From: an uncultured Helicobacter sp.
Lineage (GTDB): Bacteria; Campylobacterota; Campylobacteria; Campylobacterales; Helicobacteraceae
NCBI GenBank assembly: GCA_949298825.1
Contig: CASFYB010000010.1
Span: forward strand, 1 to 53,157
Length of the DNA: 53,157 nucleotides
Direction: 5' to 3'
This document shows, piece by piece, positions 26,998-35,913 of the stretch; the first letter of the stretch is position 1, and the number at the start of each line of letters is the position of its first letter. The translations under genes and the position numbers were made by a program. A model generated the notes under the pieces. It saw nothing but the letters and a program-made list of their open reading frames with translations. It was not told where the DNA came from and made no database searches.

Positions 26998-27488
26998 AAT
27001 GTTTTTCTTAAAAGATTTTCTACTTTTAAGATAGTGATGATACTATCTTCTTTTTTGCCAACACCTTGCATAAGATCCTCTTGTTCATTAATGCCATCTG
27101 GGATATCATCAATTTCTGATGGCTTAAACCTCATAGCCTGACTTAAATGATCAATCACAAAACCTGCGATTTTATCTTCATGCTTAATGATGATATAGCA
27201 GGTGTGTTTATCCGTTTTTTTAGCAGGCATTTTAAACTTAAGGCGCAAATCAATAAGAGGGAAGACATTTCCCCTAAGATTAAAAACCCCTAAGACATAA
27301 TCTGGTGTGCGTGGGATGCGTGTGTATTCTATGGGCTTTACAATTTCTAGGACATTGAGGATAGGGATGCCAAATTCCTCATCTCCTAGCTTAAAGCCAA
27401 TAACTTGAAGTTCTTCTTGTGGAGCCTCTTCTTGCTTTTGTGGGGTTTTTTGATTGGCAAATACTTCTTTAAGCTTGTCTAGGTTCAT
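26994..27488 (-). CDS. cheW: chemotaxis coupling protein CheW
   Basis: A 164-residue adaptor linking chemoreceptors to CheA. After a polar, glutamine-rich N-terminus (about 1-25) the SH3-like core reads LQVIGFKLGDEEFGIPILNVLEIVKP, TRIPRTPDYVLGVFNLRGNVFPLIDLRLKF and GVGKKEDSIITILKVENLL. It follows cheAY by 12 bases, the order of H. pylori HP0392-HP0391. ATG at 27488 with AGGAGATC upstream. Confidence 0.95.
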   Translation of the reverse strand: MNLDKLKEVFANQKTPQKQEEAPQEELQVIGFKLGDEEFGIPILNVLEIVKPIEYTRIPRTPDYVLGVFNLRGNVFPLIDLRLKFKMPAKKTDKHTCYIIIKHEDKIAGFVIDHLSQAMRFKPSEIDDIPDGINEQEDLMQGVGKKEDSIITILKVENLLRKTF

Positions 27489-27500
27489 ATGATCTCCTAT

Positions 27501-29777
27501 TTAAGACTGGATGAGATGTTGGGGTAGATGGATATGCTGGCGTATGATTTTTATCAGATATTCCTGTGTACAGGGTTTGGTGAGGTATTCATTAATGCCA
27601 GATTCTATACCACGCAACCTATCATCTTTTGTATTTTTGGAAGTTAGGGCAATGATGGGGATATGTTTAAATCTATGTATCTTTTTGATTTCTTTGCTTA
27701 GTGTGTAGCCATCCATTTTTGGCATTTCAATATCGACTAAAATCCCATCTAAAGCATCCTCGCTAGATTTTATCATCTCTAGTGCTTCAAGGCCATTGCT
27801 TGCTTCATGGATCGTGATTTTTAGAGGGGCTAGAAGCTTTTTGATAAGCGATCTATCTGTGTGGCTATCATCAACAATTAGAATATGATAATCACTAGCC
27901 TTTGTTTTTGTATTTTGCTCTGTTGCTTGATGATGACTTGCTTTGACTTCCTTTGCCATCTCTATCATCATGGCCACATCTATAATCAGTATGATCTTGC
28001 CATCACCACGCACGCTAGCTCCAGCAATACCCGCAGTCCCTTTGAGATAGTAGCCAAGTGATTTGATAACAATCTCTTCTTGCCCAATGAGCTCATCAAC
28101 AATAATGCCCATTTTTTGATTACCAAGCCCTATGATGACGACATAGGCTTGTTGGCTTGGTTTGATGGTATTTGGCACTTCAAAGATATCTTTAAGATGC
28201 ACCAGACTTAAAACCTCATCTCTTAGCCGCAAAACACTCTTGCCATCAATAGAGCAGATATCATCTTGAGAGATATGTACAGTTTCAAGCACAGAGGATA
28301 GAGGGATGGCATAGCTCTCTTCTTGTGCGGCTACAACAAGGGTTTGGATAATAGCCAAAGTTAGAGGGATTTTAAGCTTTAAGGTCATGCCACAAGAGGG
28401 TTTGGAATCTATTTCAATCATACCATTAAGCTGCTCAATATTAGCCCTTACAACATCCATCCCCACGCCTCTGCCAGATACATTTGTGATGGCTGCAGCC
28501 GTGGAGAATCCGGGCTTAAAAATAAGATTATAGGCCTCTTTTTCACCCATTGTATCTGCCTCTTCTTGAGTGATAAGGCCTTTTTGGATCGCCTTTGTTT
28601 TTAACATATCAGCATCTAAGCCTTTGCCATCATCTTGTATGTTTATTACAATATGATTCCCCTCATTATAGGCGCTTAGTCTGATGGTCCCTGCAAGAGG
28701 CTTGCCTTTTTCTTGGCGTATATCTGGCATTTCAATACCATGATCACAGGAGTTGCGAATGATGTGCACTAGAGGATCGCCTATTTCTTCTATGATGGAT
28801 TTATCAAGCTCTGTTTCTTCACCTTCTATGATGAGCTCGATTTCTTTGCCTAGCTCTCTGGATAGATCCCTTACCATCCTTGGGATTTTGCTAAAGACTT
28901 TGCCTATAGGGAGCATCCTTGTCTTCATCACAGCAAGTTGTAAATCTGTTGTGACCATAGAGATAGAGGATACCACTTGATTAAACTCTTCTAAAAGCTG
29001 CTCTCCATCATAGCGGTCTTCTATGGTTTTATATATGCGTAGCAAGCGATTTTTCCCAAGTACAAGTTCGCCAATTAGATTCATCAAGCTATCTAGTCTT
29101 TTTACATCCACGCGTACGGTAGGATCGATGGCTACTTTTTCTTTATTGGAGTTTGTTGTGCTAGGTTTATTTGCAGGCTTTGTATCAGCTTTTTTGCTGG
29201 CTCTTTTTTGGCGGTCTTGCTCTTGGCGCCATGCTAGAAGGCGAGCGATCTCCTCATCTAGATCATCACTCTGTGGGGCTTCTTCTTTGATCTCTTCTTG
29301 CTTTTTTGTCTCTTTTTTTGATTCTTTCTTTTTGGCTTTGGCAGGTTCTACTTCTTTTTTGACAGTCTTGGCTTTTGGCTTTTCATCTTTTTGCATGCTG
29401 ATTTTTTGAAGCTCTTGTACGCAAGATTCTATATCTTGATCGCTTTGATCATTTTGGTATTCTTTGATATGGGCTAATAGCTCTTTCATCAAAGAAGTAG
29501 AGCGTAAAATCACATCCATGATATCAGGCGTGATTATGATTTCTTTATGGCGGGCTTTATTGAGCACATCTTCCATGTTGTGAGTAAGGTAGGTTAGAGT
29601 ATCAAAGCCTAAAAATGAGCTTGATCCCTTAATAGTATGGGCTACGCGAAATATTTTATTTAGAAGTTCAGGATCACTTGGATTATGTTCTAGCTCAACT
29701 AGGTCTATATCTAGCTGTTCTATCAGCTCGAAAGCTTCAATTAGGAAGTCTTCTAGTATTTCTTGCATCTCATCCAT
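27501..29777 (-). CDS. cheA: CheA histidine kinase fused to CheY-like receiver (CheAY)
   Basis: Chemotaxis kinase of 758 residues. An Hpt domain carries phospho-acceptor His47 (RVAHTIKGSSSFLGF); a Lys/Glu-rich linker (about 130-210) follows; then the dimerisation domain (LDSLMNLIGELVLGKNRLL), the ATPase with IIRNSCDHGIE (N box), DDGKGLD (G1), FKPGFSTA (F) and GRGVGMDVV (G2), a CheW-like regulatory domain, and a C-terminal receiver with DDSHTDRSL, DIEMPKMDG, ALTSKN and TKP. The fusion is a mark of Helicobacter and relatives. The receiver probably acts as a phosphate sink. In H. pylori cheV3 follows upstream; here the LpxH-like gene is directly adjacent. Confidence 0.96.
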   Translation of the reverse strand: MDEMQEILEDFLIEAFELIEQLDIDLVELEHNPSDPELLNKIFRVAHTIKGSSSFLGFDTLTYLTHNMEDVLNKARHKEIIITPDIMDVILRSTSLMKELLAHIKEYQNDQSDQDIESCVQELQKISMQKDEKPKAKTVKKEVEPAKAKKKESKKETKKQEEIKEEAPQSDDLDEEIARLLAWRQEQDRQKRASKKADTKPANKPSTTNSNKEKVAIDPTVRVDVKRLDSLMNLIGELVLGKNRLLRIYKTIEDRYDGEQLLEEFNQVVSSISMVTTDLQLAVMKTRMLPIGKVFSKIPRMVRDLSRELGKEIELIIEGEETELDKSIIEEIGDPLVHIIRNSCDHGIEMPDIRQEKGKPLAGTIRLSAYNEGNHIVINIQDDGKGLDADMLKTKAIQKGLITQEEADTMGEKEAYNLIFKPGFSTAAAITNVSGRGVGMDVVRANIEQLNGMIEIDSKPSCGMTLKLKIPLTLAIIQTLVVAAQEESYAIPLSSVLETVHISQDDICSIDGKSVLRLRDEVLSLVHLKDIFEVPNTIKPSQQAYVVIIGLGNQKMGIIVDELIGQEEIVIKSLGYYLKGTAGIAGASVRGDGKIILIIDVAMMIEMAKEVKASHHQATEQNTKTKASDYHILIVDDSHTDRSLIKKLLAPLKITIHEASNGLEALEMIKSSEDALDGILVDIEMPKMDGYTLSKEIKKIHRFKHIPIIALTSKNTKDDRLRGIESGINEYLTKPCTQEYLIKIIRQHIHLPQHLIQS

Positions 29778-29819
29778 AACTTACCTACTTTAATTTTATT
29801 TTTAGTATTTTACAATGAT

Positions 29820-30569
29820 TTATCCCAAAAATGGGGTAGAAATTTCCACATAAGAAGCCTTAAATACGCATTGCAAACCTTTCTTGTCACAGTGATAGGA
29901 TGGGATGGCTAGATAGAGGGGAGATGGGTTTGAGGGGATCTGAAGGTTTTTGCCTGGGGTTGCATGGAAATGTCCTTCGATAATAGCACTTATAGATTCT
30001 AGGTTTTGATTTTTGGCATATAAGGCCTTGCGCGTATCTTCAAAGTTTGGCATATTTTTTAGACGTCTAATAGGCTTTGTGGCGACTTTTTTGGCTATTT
30101 TGGTATAAAGTTTGCCAAAAGTGAGGATATCAAGCAGTTTAAAAAGGCTAAGCATAAGTGGGGTATTCATAAGATAAATATATATTTCATAGTCTTTTTG
30201 AAGGTATAAATCACCATGTGCTAATAGCACCTTAGAATCTAGAATCTTAAAGATTGCTGGCTGGAGTGCTCTAGGATAGATCTTTATTTTTGGTAGATTT
30301 GGCAGGGCAAAGTCGTGATTCCCTTCAAAATAAAAGATTTCGCATTTTTCACTTAGGGTATCAAGCAGTGCAAGCAGGGATTTATGAGCTTTGAGTGATG
30401 AGGGGATGTGAGCGATTAGAAGATGAAAGATATCTCCCATCAAAAAAAGCTGACTGGGTGGATTTTTGATCAATTTATTAAAAAGATTAAAAGCGGATTT
30501 ATCTTCTGGTAGGAAGTGTGCATCAGCTATAAACAGAGCACCATCTTTAATCTGTATGAAGTTTTGCAT
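29820..30569 (-). CDS. LpxH-like metallophosphoesterase
   Basis: A 249-residue calcineurin-like phosphoesterase with the metal-site motifs in order: FIADAHF (Asp16, His18), LMGDIFHL, FEGNHDFALP, LAHGD and EGHFHATP. Such proteins cleave UDP-2,3-diacylglucosamine in lipid A synthesis. The family signature fits LpxH more than a nuclease, and a helical segment near 130-165 with several Met/Leu could contact membrane. It starts 2 bases after argC ends, in the same operon. Confidence 0.8.
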   Translation of the reverse strand: MQNFIQIKDGALFIADAHFLPEDKSAFNLFNKLIKNPPSQLFLMGDIFHLLIAHIPSSLKAHKSLLALLDTLSEKCEIFYFEGNHDFALPNLPKIKIYPRALQPAIFKILDSKVLLAHGDLYLQKDYEIYIYLMNTPLMLSLFKLLDILTFGKLYTKIAKKVATKPIRRLKNMPNFEDTRKALYAKNQNLESISAIIEGHFHATPGKNLQIPSNPSPLYLAIPSYHCDKKGLQCVFKASYVEISTPFLG

Positions 30570-30571
30570 TT

Positions 30572-31627
30572 TTAAAAAAGTGGGATACCAAGTGTAGGGC
30601 TATATCCATACATCAAGTTAGCATTAGCCACAGCCTGGGCACTAGCCCCGCGCAAGAGATTATCAATGCTGCTAGAGATATAAATATCCTTTCCACTCAT
30701 AGCAGCATAGATATCACAGAAGTTACTTCCTCGTACATTAAGCACATCGACTGGATTTTCACAGATCCTAATAAATGGGGAATCTTTATAGAACTCTCTT
30801 AGGTGCAAAATAGGGTCAAGCTCAACTTGAAGCGTGGCAAAAATACTAACTAGCATACCTTGAGTGAGTGGCGTGAGATGGGGGATGAAGTGAATCTGCG
30901 GGCATGGTTTATGAGCGCCATCATAAGGACTTAGATCCTGATGGTCTAAAAACTGCTGGCATTTTTCAAAGATCTCTATTTGGTGGCGGTGCTTTAGCGG
31001 AGAGTAGGCAAAAATATTTTCATTAATATGAGGGTAGTGGGTATTATCAGTGAGCTTTTTGCCAGCGCCACTAACCCCACTTTTTGCATCGATAAAAACA
31101 CTAGAGCTAACTAGATTGATAAAAGGTAGAAGTGCTAAGAGGCTTGCTGTAGGATAGCAGCCAGGATTGGCTACTAGTCTGGCATCTTTGATTTTTTGGG
31201 CATTAAACTCTGTAAGACCATAGATGGCAGATTTTAGATTCTCTAAGTCTTCATGTTCACAATAATTTTTTGCATAATTGTGCGCTTCTAGACGGTAGTC
31301 AGCTGAAAGATCGATGATTCTAACTTTTGGGTTTTGTAATGCCTTTTTGGCAAAGATCATACTTTCTTGATGGGGCAGAGCTAAAAAAAGCAGCTCACAA
31401 GCTAGGCTTGCCTCTATGGGATCAGCTTTGTTAATGCTGGGTTCTTTAGAGCCTAGGATTTGGCAAATATGCTTTAGCTTAGGATGGAGGCTTGCAAGCT
31501 CCCCTTGACCACTGGAGTTAGCCACATATGTGACTTCAAATAAAGGGTGCAAGCTTAGAATCTTAAAAAGCTCAAGCCCTGTATAGCCGCTAATACCAAT
31601 AATGCCAACAGGTATTTTTTCCATCAT
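30572..31627 (-). CDS. argC: N-acetyl-gamma-glutamyl-phosphate reductase
   Basis: Third enzyme of arginine synthesis, reducing N-acetylglutamyl phosphate with NADPH. The 351-residue protein has the Rossmann start VGIIGISGYTGLELFKIL, FLALPHQESM, the catalytic cysteine in NPGCYPTASLLAL, DAKSGVSGAGK, and the histidine-bearing HRHQIEI segment. The ATG overlaps the stop of the DUF4149-like gene. H. pylori, as I recall, lacks this pathway, so its presence suggests a Helicobacter able to make arginine; no other arg gene is in view. Confidence 0.94.
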   Translation of the reverse strand: MMEKIPVGIIGISGYTGLELFKILSLHPLFEVTYVANSSGQGELASLHPKLKHICQILGSKEPSINKADPIEASLACELLFLALPHQESMIFAKKALQNPKVRIIDLSADYRLEAHNYAKNYCEHEDLENLKSAIYGLTEFNAQKIKDARLVANPGCYPTASLLALLPFINLVSSSVFIDAKSGVSGAGKKLTDNTHYPHINENIFAYSPLKHRHQIEIFEKCQQFLDHQDLSPYDGAHKPCPQIHFIPHLTPLTQGMLVSIFATLQVELDPILHLREFYKDSPFIRICENPVDVLNVRGSNFCDIYAAMSGKDIYISSSIDNLLRGASAQAVANANLMYGYSPTLGIPLF

Positions 31628-32127
31628 TTGGCCTTTGTGGTTTTATTTTCTGTGCATAGCTTCATAGCATTCCAAATAAAGCTAATGCTAAGTGTGATAA
31701 GCAGTGTTTTAAAAATAAGCTCACTTTGTTGATGCAGGGAATCAAACTCTGGTGTGGCAGTAGCTGCAGCACCTTGTGCCTGTGCAGCCAAAATAGCCCC
31801 GCTATAATAGAATGTAAAAAGGAAGATTAAAATAACGCTGATTGCATTAATAAGAAGTGCAAAATAATTTTTCTTGCCACCTAGATTGAAGCTTAAAAGC
31901 TCATAGATAAGGATAATAATCGCAGTGATATTTAAAAAGATATTAAGTCTTGAGAAAATAACACTCATGATTCTCCCCATGTCAAACTTTGTCATGCCAA
32001 GCTCAGGGATAATAGAATCTGAACTAAAAATAACAGGTGCGCTAATAGCCCCAGTAGCTATGATAGCACCAATGCTAGCCCCAAGAATAAGAAGATATAT
32101 AATTGAGATGGGTAGAGATTTCTTCAC
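31624..32127 (-). CDS. DUF4149-like membrane protein
   Basis: A 167-residue inner-membrane protein with four hydrophobic helices (about 7-32, 55-80, 88-112, 135-155). The pattern of a first helix followed by SAPVIF, and the F-to-R loop SRLNIFLNITA, resembles the DUF4149/TMEM205-like family of unknown role. The start is GTG at 32127: AAGGA lies 6 bases upstream and no ATG fits. It is the first gene of the run leading through argC to mnmH. Confidence 0.75.
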   Translation of the reverse strand: MKKSLPISIIYLLILGASIGAIIATGAISAPVIFSSDSIIPELGMTKFDMGRIMSVIFSRLNIFLNITAIIILIYELLSFNLGGKKNYFALLINAISVILIFLFTFYYSGAILAAQAQGAAATATPEFDSLHQQSELIFKTLLITLSISFIWNAMKLCTENKTTKAK

Positions 32128-32163
32128 ACAATATCCTTAAAATCATAAAAAGTATAAAATCTG

Positions 32164-32169
32164 TATAAT
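32164..32169 (+). promoter_or_regulatory. -10 box for yaaA
   Basis: TGTATAAT with a perfect TATAAT, 43 bases before the ATG at 32213, in the gap between divergent genes. Confidence 0.55.
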
Positions 32170-32212
32170 CATACCAAAATATAGATTGAGAAAATAAGCA
32201 GGAAGAGAAGCT

Positions 32213-32968
32213 ATGAAAATCTTTTTTAGTCCAAGTGAAGGGAAGCATAAACCCAGACATCAAGATCTAGCACAAAGGTTGCAACTAGAATCTTTAATGG
32301 GTCATCAGATTATTAAGGAGTCTTTAGAGGCTTATTTGGAGCTTTTAAAAAAGGGAGATGATTGTGAGATTTGCAAGCTTTTTGGCAGTAAAAAAATAGA
32401 TCTAGATACCCTAGAGCTTTGTACAAAGATTTTAGATTCAGAGTGTATGCAGGCTTTGAGGCTTTATAGTGGAGTGGCCTATGATGCGCTAGATTTTGAA
32501 AGCTTAGATTCAAACTCTCAAGAGTTTTTGTATCAGAGGACTTATATTTTTAGCAACCTTTTTGGTGCGGTTAATGCACGCAATATGCTGCCATTTTATA
32601 AATTTAATCAAAATTATAAAAATAAGAATCTAGGCATCTCTATCTTGTATGCTAGGCTTAAAGAAGTGCTTGATGAGGAGTTTAAAAAAGAGGATGTGCT
32701 AGATTTGCGTGCAGAGGTTTATATAAAAAGCTATGAGAGCAAGGGCAGGGTTTTGCGCCCTATATTTTTTAAAAATGGCAAAAAGCTTAGCCATTTTGCC
32801 AAGTATTATCGCGGGGTTATGCTAAGGAGTATTGCTGAGGCTGGGATTGATGATTTAGATTGTATAGAGGGGATGGCTATTAAAGATTTAAGGCTTATAG
32901 ATAAATGCATCAAAAAATCAAAAGATGCTTCAGAGATTATAGAGCTATATTATGAGATATCAAGCTAG
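32213..32968 (+). CDS. yaaA: YaaA/UPF0246 family protein
   Basis: A 251-residue cytoplasmic protein with the family start MKIFFSPSEGK, the central YSGVAYDALDFESLD and YQRTYIFSNLFGAVN, and the end SHFAKYYRGVMLRSIAEAGI. YaaA in E. coli limits oxidative damage by lowering free iron and binds DNA. It is a single gene with its own promoter. The final codons and the next 40 bases carry a repeated ATCAAGCTAGCC motif that leads into a C11 tract. Confidence 0.85.
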   Translation: MKIFFSPSEGKHKPRHQDLAQRLQLESLMGHQIIKESLEAYLELLKKGDDCEICKLFGSKKIDLDTLELCTKILDSECMQALRLYSGVAYDALDFESLDSNSQEFLYQRTYIFSNLFGAVNARNMLPFYKFNQNYKNKNLGISILYARLKEVLDEEFKKEDVLDLRAEVYIKSYESKGRVLRPIFFKNGKKLSHFAKYYRGVMLRSIAEAGIDDLDCIEGMAIKDLRLIDKCIKKSKDASEIIELYYEISS

Positions 32969-33011
32969 CCAACTAAGATCAAGCTAGCCCCCCCCCCCGA
33001 TCAAGCCCCCC
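32959..33011. repeat. ATCAAGCTAGCC repeats with C11 and C6 tracts
   Basis: ATCAAGCTAGCC occurs at 32959-32970, overlapping the yaaA stop, and again at 32978-32989, where it runs into C11 (32988-32998). A third shorter copy, GATCAAGC, at 32999-33006 runs into C6 and then T8. The block fills the 49 bases between convergent yaaA and the dehydrogenase gene. It alters neither reading frame, since both stops precede the tracts. Confidence 0.7.
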
Positions 33012-33017
33012 TTTTTT

Positions 33018-33950
33018 TTAAGCTTTTTGTATAAAGTTTTTGACATTTTCATAGACTTTTTTCATCAGTCTATCTTTAGATTCTCCATAGGCCCAAGCAA
33101 TATGAGGAGTTAGGAGGATCTGGTCTTGTATCTGTGGATCTAGGAAGGGATGGTCTTTTTTCATGGGTTCGACTTCTAGCACATCACTTCCAAAATAAAG
33201 CTTTCTTTTTTTAAGTTCATTAGCTAGATCATCCTCATTGACAATCCCGCCACGTCCAGAGTTGATCAAAATAGCTTCATCTTTTAGCAAGGCTAGCTCA
33301 TTTTTGGTGATGAGGTTGTGAGTTTTTGGTGTTAGGGGAGAGTGGATGGAGATGATATCACTTTCTTTGAGTAGGCTTTGGAGGTCTTTCATTTTATAGG
33401 GCGTATTTTGAGCATTGCCGCTGATAGAAGTGTAGCTGACTTGCGCACCAAATGCACTTGCTAGTCTGGCTACCTCACGCCCGATCTCACCTAGCCCGAT
33501 AATGCCCCAAGATTTTTTATCTATACCATTTAGTCCACCAGAGAGATACGTAAAGATCTGGCTTTGTATCCAAGCACCCCTCTTGCAATAAGAATCATAA
33601 TAAGTGATTTGAGAAAGAAGCATGAGTGCCATAGTTAGGGTGTGTTGGGCTACACTTTTTGTAGAGTAGCCAGCTACATTTTTGACCTCAATATTTAGCT
33701 CTTTGGCTGCTTCTATATCTATGATATTAGTACCAGTAGCAGTGATGGCAATAAGTTTTAAGTTTTTGGCTTGTTGTAAGATCTCTTTATTTAGGACTAC
33801 TTTGTTAGTAAGGATGATATCAGCATCTTTGATTCTCTGTAAGGTTTCTTGTGGCTGTGTGGTTGGATAGGCTTTAAACTCCCCAAGGGCATTGAAGGCT
33901 GATAGATCTGCATCACCAAGTGTCATCGCATCTAGTAAGACAATTTTCAT
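33018..33950 (-). CDS. NAD-dependent D-2-hydroxyacid dehydrogenase
   Basis: A 310-residue enzyme reducing a 2-keto acid to a D-2-hydroxyacid. Motifs are the NAD site SWGIIGLGEIGREVARLASAFG, SIHSPLTPKTHNLI, LINSGRGGIVNEDDLA (substrate Arg), EVEPM, and PHIAWA with the catalytic His. It resembles H. pylori HP0096 and could be a glycerate, lactate or glyoxylate reductase; the substrate is not clear from sequence. TATAAT at 33985-33990 on this strand is its likely promoter. Confidence 0.92.
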   Translation of the reverse strand: MKIVLLDAMTLGDADLSAFNALGEFKAYPTTQPQETLQRIKDADIILTNKVVLNKEILQQAKNLKLIAITATGTNIIDIEAAKELNIEVKNVAGYSTKSVAQHTLTMALMLLSQITYYDSYCKRGAWIQSQIFTYLSGGLNGIDKKSWGIIGLGEIGREVARLASAFGAQVSYTSISGNAQNTPYKMKDLQSLLKESDIISIHSPLTPKTHNLITKNELALLKDEAILINSGRGGIVNEDDLANELKKRKLYFGSDVLEVEPMKKDHPFLDPQIQDQILLTPHIAWAYGESKDRLMKKVYENVKNFIQKA

Positions 33951-33984
33951 TGTTTATCCTTTTTTGTAATTTGTGTAGTACTAA

Positions 33985-33990
33985 ATTATA
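33985..33990 (-). promoter_or_regulatory. -10 box for the dehydrogenase gene
   Basis: TATAAT on the minus strand, 35 bases before the ATG at 33950, in very AT-rich DNA. Confidence 0.55.
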
Positions 33991-34075
33991 AAAAATATAA
34001 GTAAATTTTTACTTTTTTATAGATTTGGTTGATGGAATCTATCTAAGTAACTTATAAATCATCACTTAGCCAGCA

Positions 34076-34429
34076 TCACTCTTTATCTAGCGTGCTAAGC
34101 ATGATCTTTTCTTTTTTAAGCGATTTTGCACCTTTGCCATCTCGTAGTTTATTATTGATCGCAAAATAATGCCCAAAGGTATAATCAAATATGGCTTGGC
34201 GCTCATATTCTGGAAAGTGAAGGCCTGCATATAGTCTTGTCCACCAATTAATGGAATCTTGCCCATTAAGAAACTCTCTATAATATCCCATATCTATACT
34301 GGGTGAAATAGCAGGAGTGTAGGTAGGAGTTTGAGTAGAATAAAGATTATTAAAAATAAGCAGCAGACTTAGGAATACCAAAGGCCTTAGCCTATTTGTT
34401 ATTCCCCCAATTAGCAAGGTTTTACCCAA
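34076..34429 (-). CDS. small exported protein of unknown function
   Basis: A 117-residue reading frame that must begin at a TTG, as no ATG precedes the signal-like segment LRPLVFLSLLLIFNNLYS (about 14-31). The mature part is Thr/Pro-rich at first, then holds aromatic residues (SINWWTRLYAGLHFPEYERQAIFDYTFGHYF) and a lysine-rich tail. No family is recognised. It has no clear ribosome site, lies alone between the dehydrogenase gene and tRNA-Leu, and could be real, truncated or spurious; the signal segment and the ordered composition favour real. Confidence 0.45.
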   Translation of the reverse strand: MGKTLLIGGITNRLRPLVFLSLLLIFNNLYSTQTPTYTPAISPSIDMGYYREFLNGQDSINWWTRLYAGLHFPEYERQAIFDYTFGHYFAINNKLRDGKGAKSLKKEKIMLSTLDKE

Positions 34430-34612
34430 TCATAGCTTAATAGAGTTTGCATAGCATGGATTTAGGAATAATTAAAAATATTTTACTTTTTGTGACTTTG
34501 CCTCTTTGGTAAGGATTTGGAGATCACAAAGAGTGGCTTATAGATGTGATTATCTTATAGATGTGATTTATTTGGTTAATTAAAATAATTGAAAAATAAG
34601 CAGTGATTGAAG

Positions 34613-34697
34613 TGGTGCGGAAAAGAGGACTTGAACCTCCATGCCTCGCGGCGCCAGATCCTAAGTCTGGTGTGTCTACCAATTTCACCATTTCCGC
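34613..34697 (-). tRNA. tRNA-Leu (UAG)
   Basis: 85 bases including the encoded CCA end. The acceptor arm GCGGAAA pairs with TTTCCGC; the D arm contains AAATTGGTAGAC; the anticodon stem CCAGA/TCTGG encloses the loop CTTAGGA with anticodon TAG; a short variable arm follows; the T arm has GTTCAAGTC. The large variable arm and the anticodon are those of leucine tRNA reading CUA-type codons. Confidence 0.95.
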
Positions 34698-34808
34698 TTA
34701 AAATCTTTGAGTAATGAAGTCAGCATTATAGCAGATTTTTTATTTTTTGCAAGTTTTGTTTGCAAGGTTTTTGGCCATTTACTTAAAGCTCCTTTTAAAA
34801 TATTTAGA

Positions 34809-34814
34809 TACAAT
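34809..34814 (+). promoter_or_regulatory. -10 box for nrdB operon
   Basis: TACAAT 68 bases before the nrdB ATG. The 68-base leader is A-rich (CAAACAAAAAACAAAGGAAAC) with GGAG close to the start codon. Confidence 0.5.
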
Positions 34815-34881
34815 AGCAAGCCTTAAGCTTAACAAACAAAAAACAAAGGAAACAGAGGAAAAGTAAAAAGGAGCAGCATTT

Positions 34882-35913
34882 ATGGAAAATATTGTCAAGC
34901 GTAAAAAAATATATAACCCAGAATCTACAGAAAGTGTTAATGATCGTAAGATTTTTGGGGGTAATCCTACCAGTATGTTTGATCTGAATAAGATTAAATA
35001 TCAGTGGGCTTATGATCTATGGAAAACAATGCTAGCTAATACTTGGTTTCCTGAAGAAGTGAATATGAATGTCGATAAGCGCGATTATAATGGAGGGTTG
35101 ACCCCACAAGAAAAGATTGGCTATGATCGTGCACTAGCACAGCTTATTTTTATGGATTCTTTACAGACTAACAATCTTATTGATAATGTCAATCCTTTTA
35201 TCACAAGTCCAGAGATCAATCTTATTTTAGTGCGTCAGGCCTATGAAGAGGCTTTGCATTCACAAAGCTATGCTGTTATGGTGGAGACTATTTCTGCTAA
35301 TACTGATGAGATTTATAATATGTGGCGCGTAGATATGCAGCTAAAAAGCAAAAATGACTATATTGCAAATGTTTATTTGGATCTAGCCCAAAACCCTACA
35401 GAGCGCAATATTGTAAAAGCAATGTTTGCTAATCAGATTCTAGAGGGGATTTATTTTTATAGTGGATTTGCATTTTTCTATGCATTAGCAAGCTCGGGTA
35501 AAATGCTTGGTAGCTCTCAGATGATCCGTTTTATCCAGCGTGATGAAGTCACTCATCTTATCATCTTCCAAAATATGATACGTACACTTAAAAAAGAGCG
35601 CCCTGATCTTTTTACACCATCTTTGGAAGAAGAGGTTATAGAGATGTTTAGACGCGCAGTTGAGATAGAATCTGCTTGGGGTGAGTATATCACACAAGGT
35701 CAGATTCTAGGTCTTACTACAGAAGTGATCGCACAATATATCCAATATCTTGCAGATACGCGACTATCTAAAGTGGGTATGAGCAAGCTTTATAATGTAG
35801 ACCATCCTATTAAATGGGTAGAACAATATGCTAGCTTTAATGACCAAAAGACCAATTTCTTTGAAGCTAAAGTGACTAATTATGCAAAAGGAAGTTTGAT
35901 TGATGACTTTTAA
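34882..35913 (+). CDS. nrdB: ribonucleotide reductase class Ia beta subunit
   Basis: Makes the tyrosyl radical for deoxyribonucleotide synthesis. The 343-residue protein carries the di-iron ligands in the usual order: [21 protein letters not shown] (Glu-x-x-His), [22 protein letters not shown], and [12 protein letters not shown] (Glu-x-x-His). The end [21 protein letters not shown] is the tail that docks the alpha subunit (NrdA is not in view). It heads an operon running to truA; the next gene starts inside its last codons, as with HP0364 in H. pylori. Confidence 0.96.
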   Translation: MENIVKRKKIYNPESTESVNDRKIFGGNPTSMFDLNKIKYQWAYDLWKTMLANTWFPEEVNMNVDKRDYNGGLTPQEKIGYDRALAQLIFMDSLQTNNLIDNVNPFITSPEINLILVRQAYEEALHSQSYAVMVETISANTDEIYNMWRVDMQLKSKNDYIANVYLDLAQNPTERNIVKAMFANQILEGIYFYSGFAFFYALASSGKMLGSSQMIRFIQRDEVTHLIIFQNMIRTLKKERPDLFTPSLEEEVIEMFRRAVEIESAWGEYITQGQILGLTTEVIAQYIQYLADTRLSKVGMSKLYNVDHPIKWVEQYASFNDQKTNFFEAKVTNYAKGSLIDDF

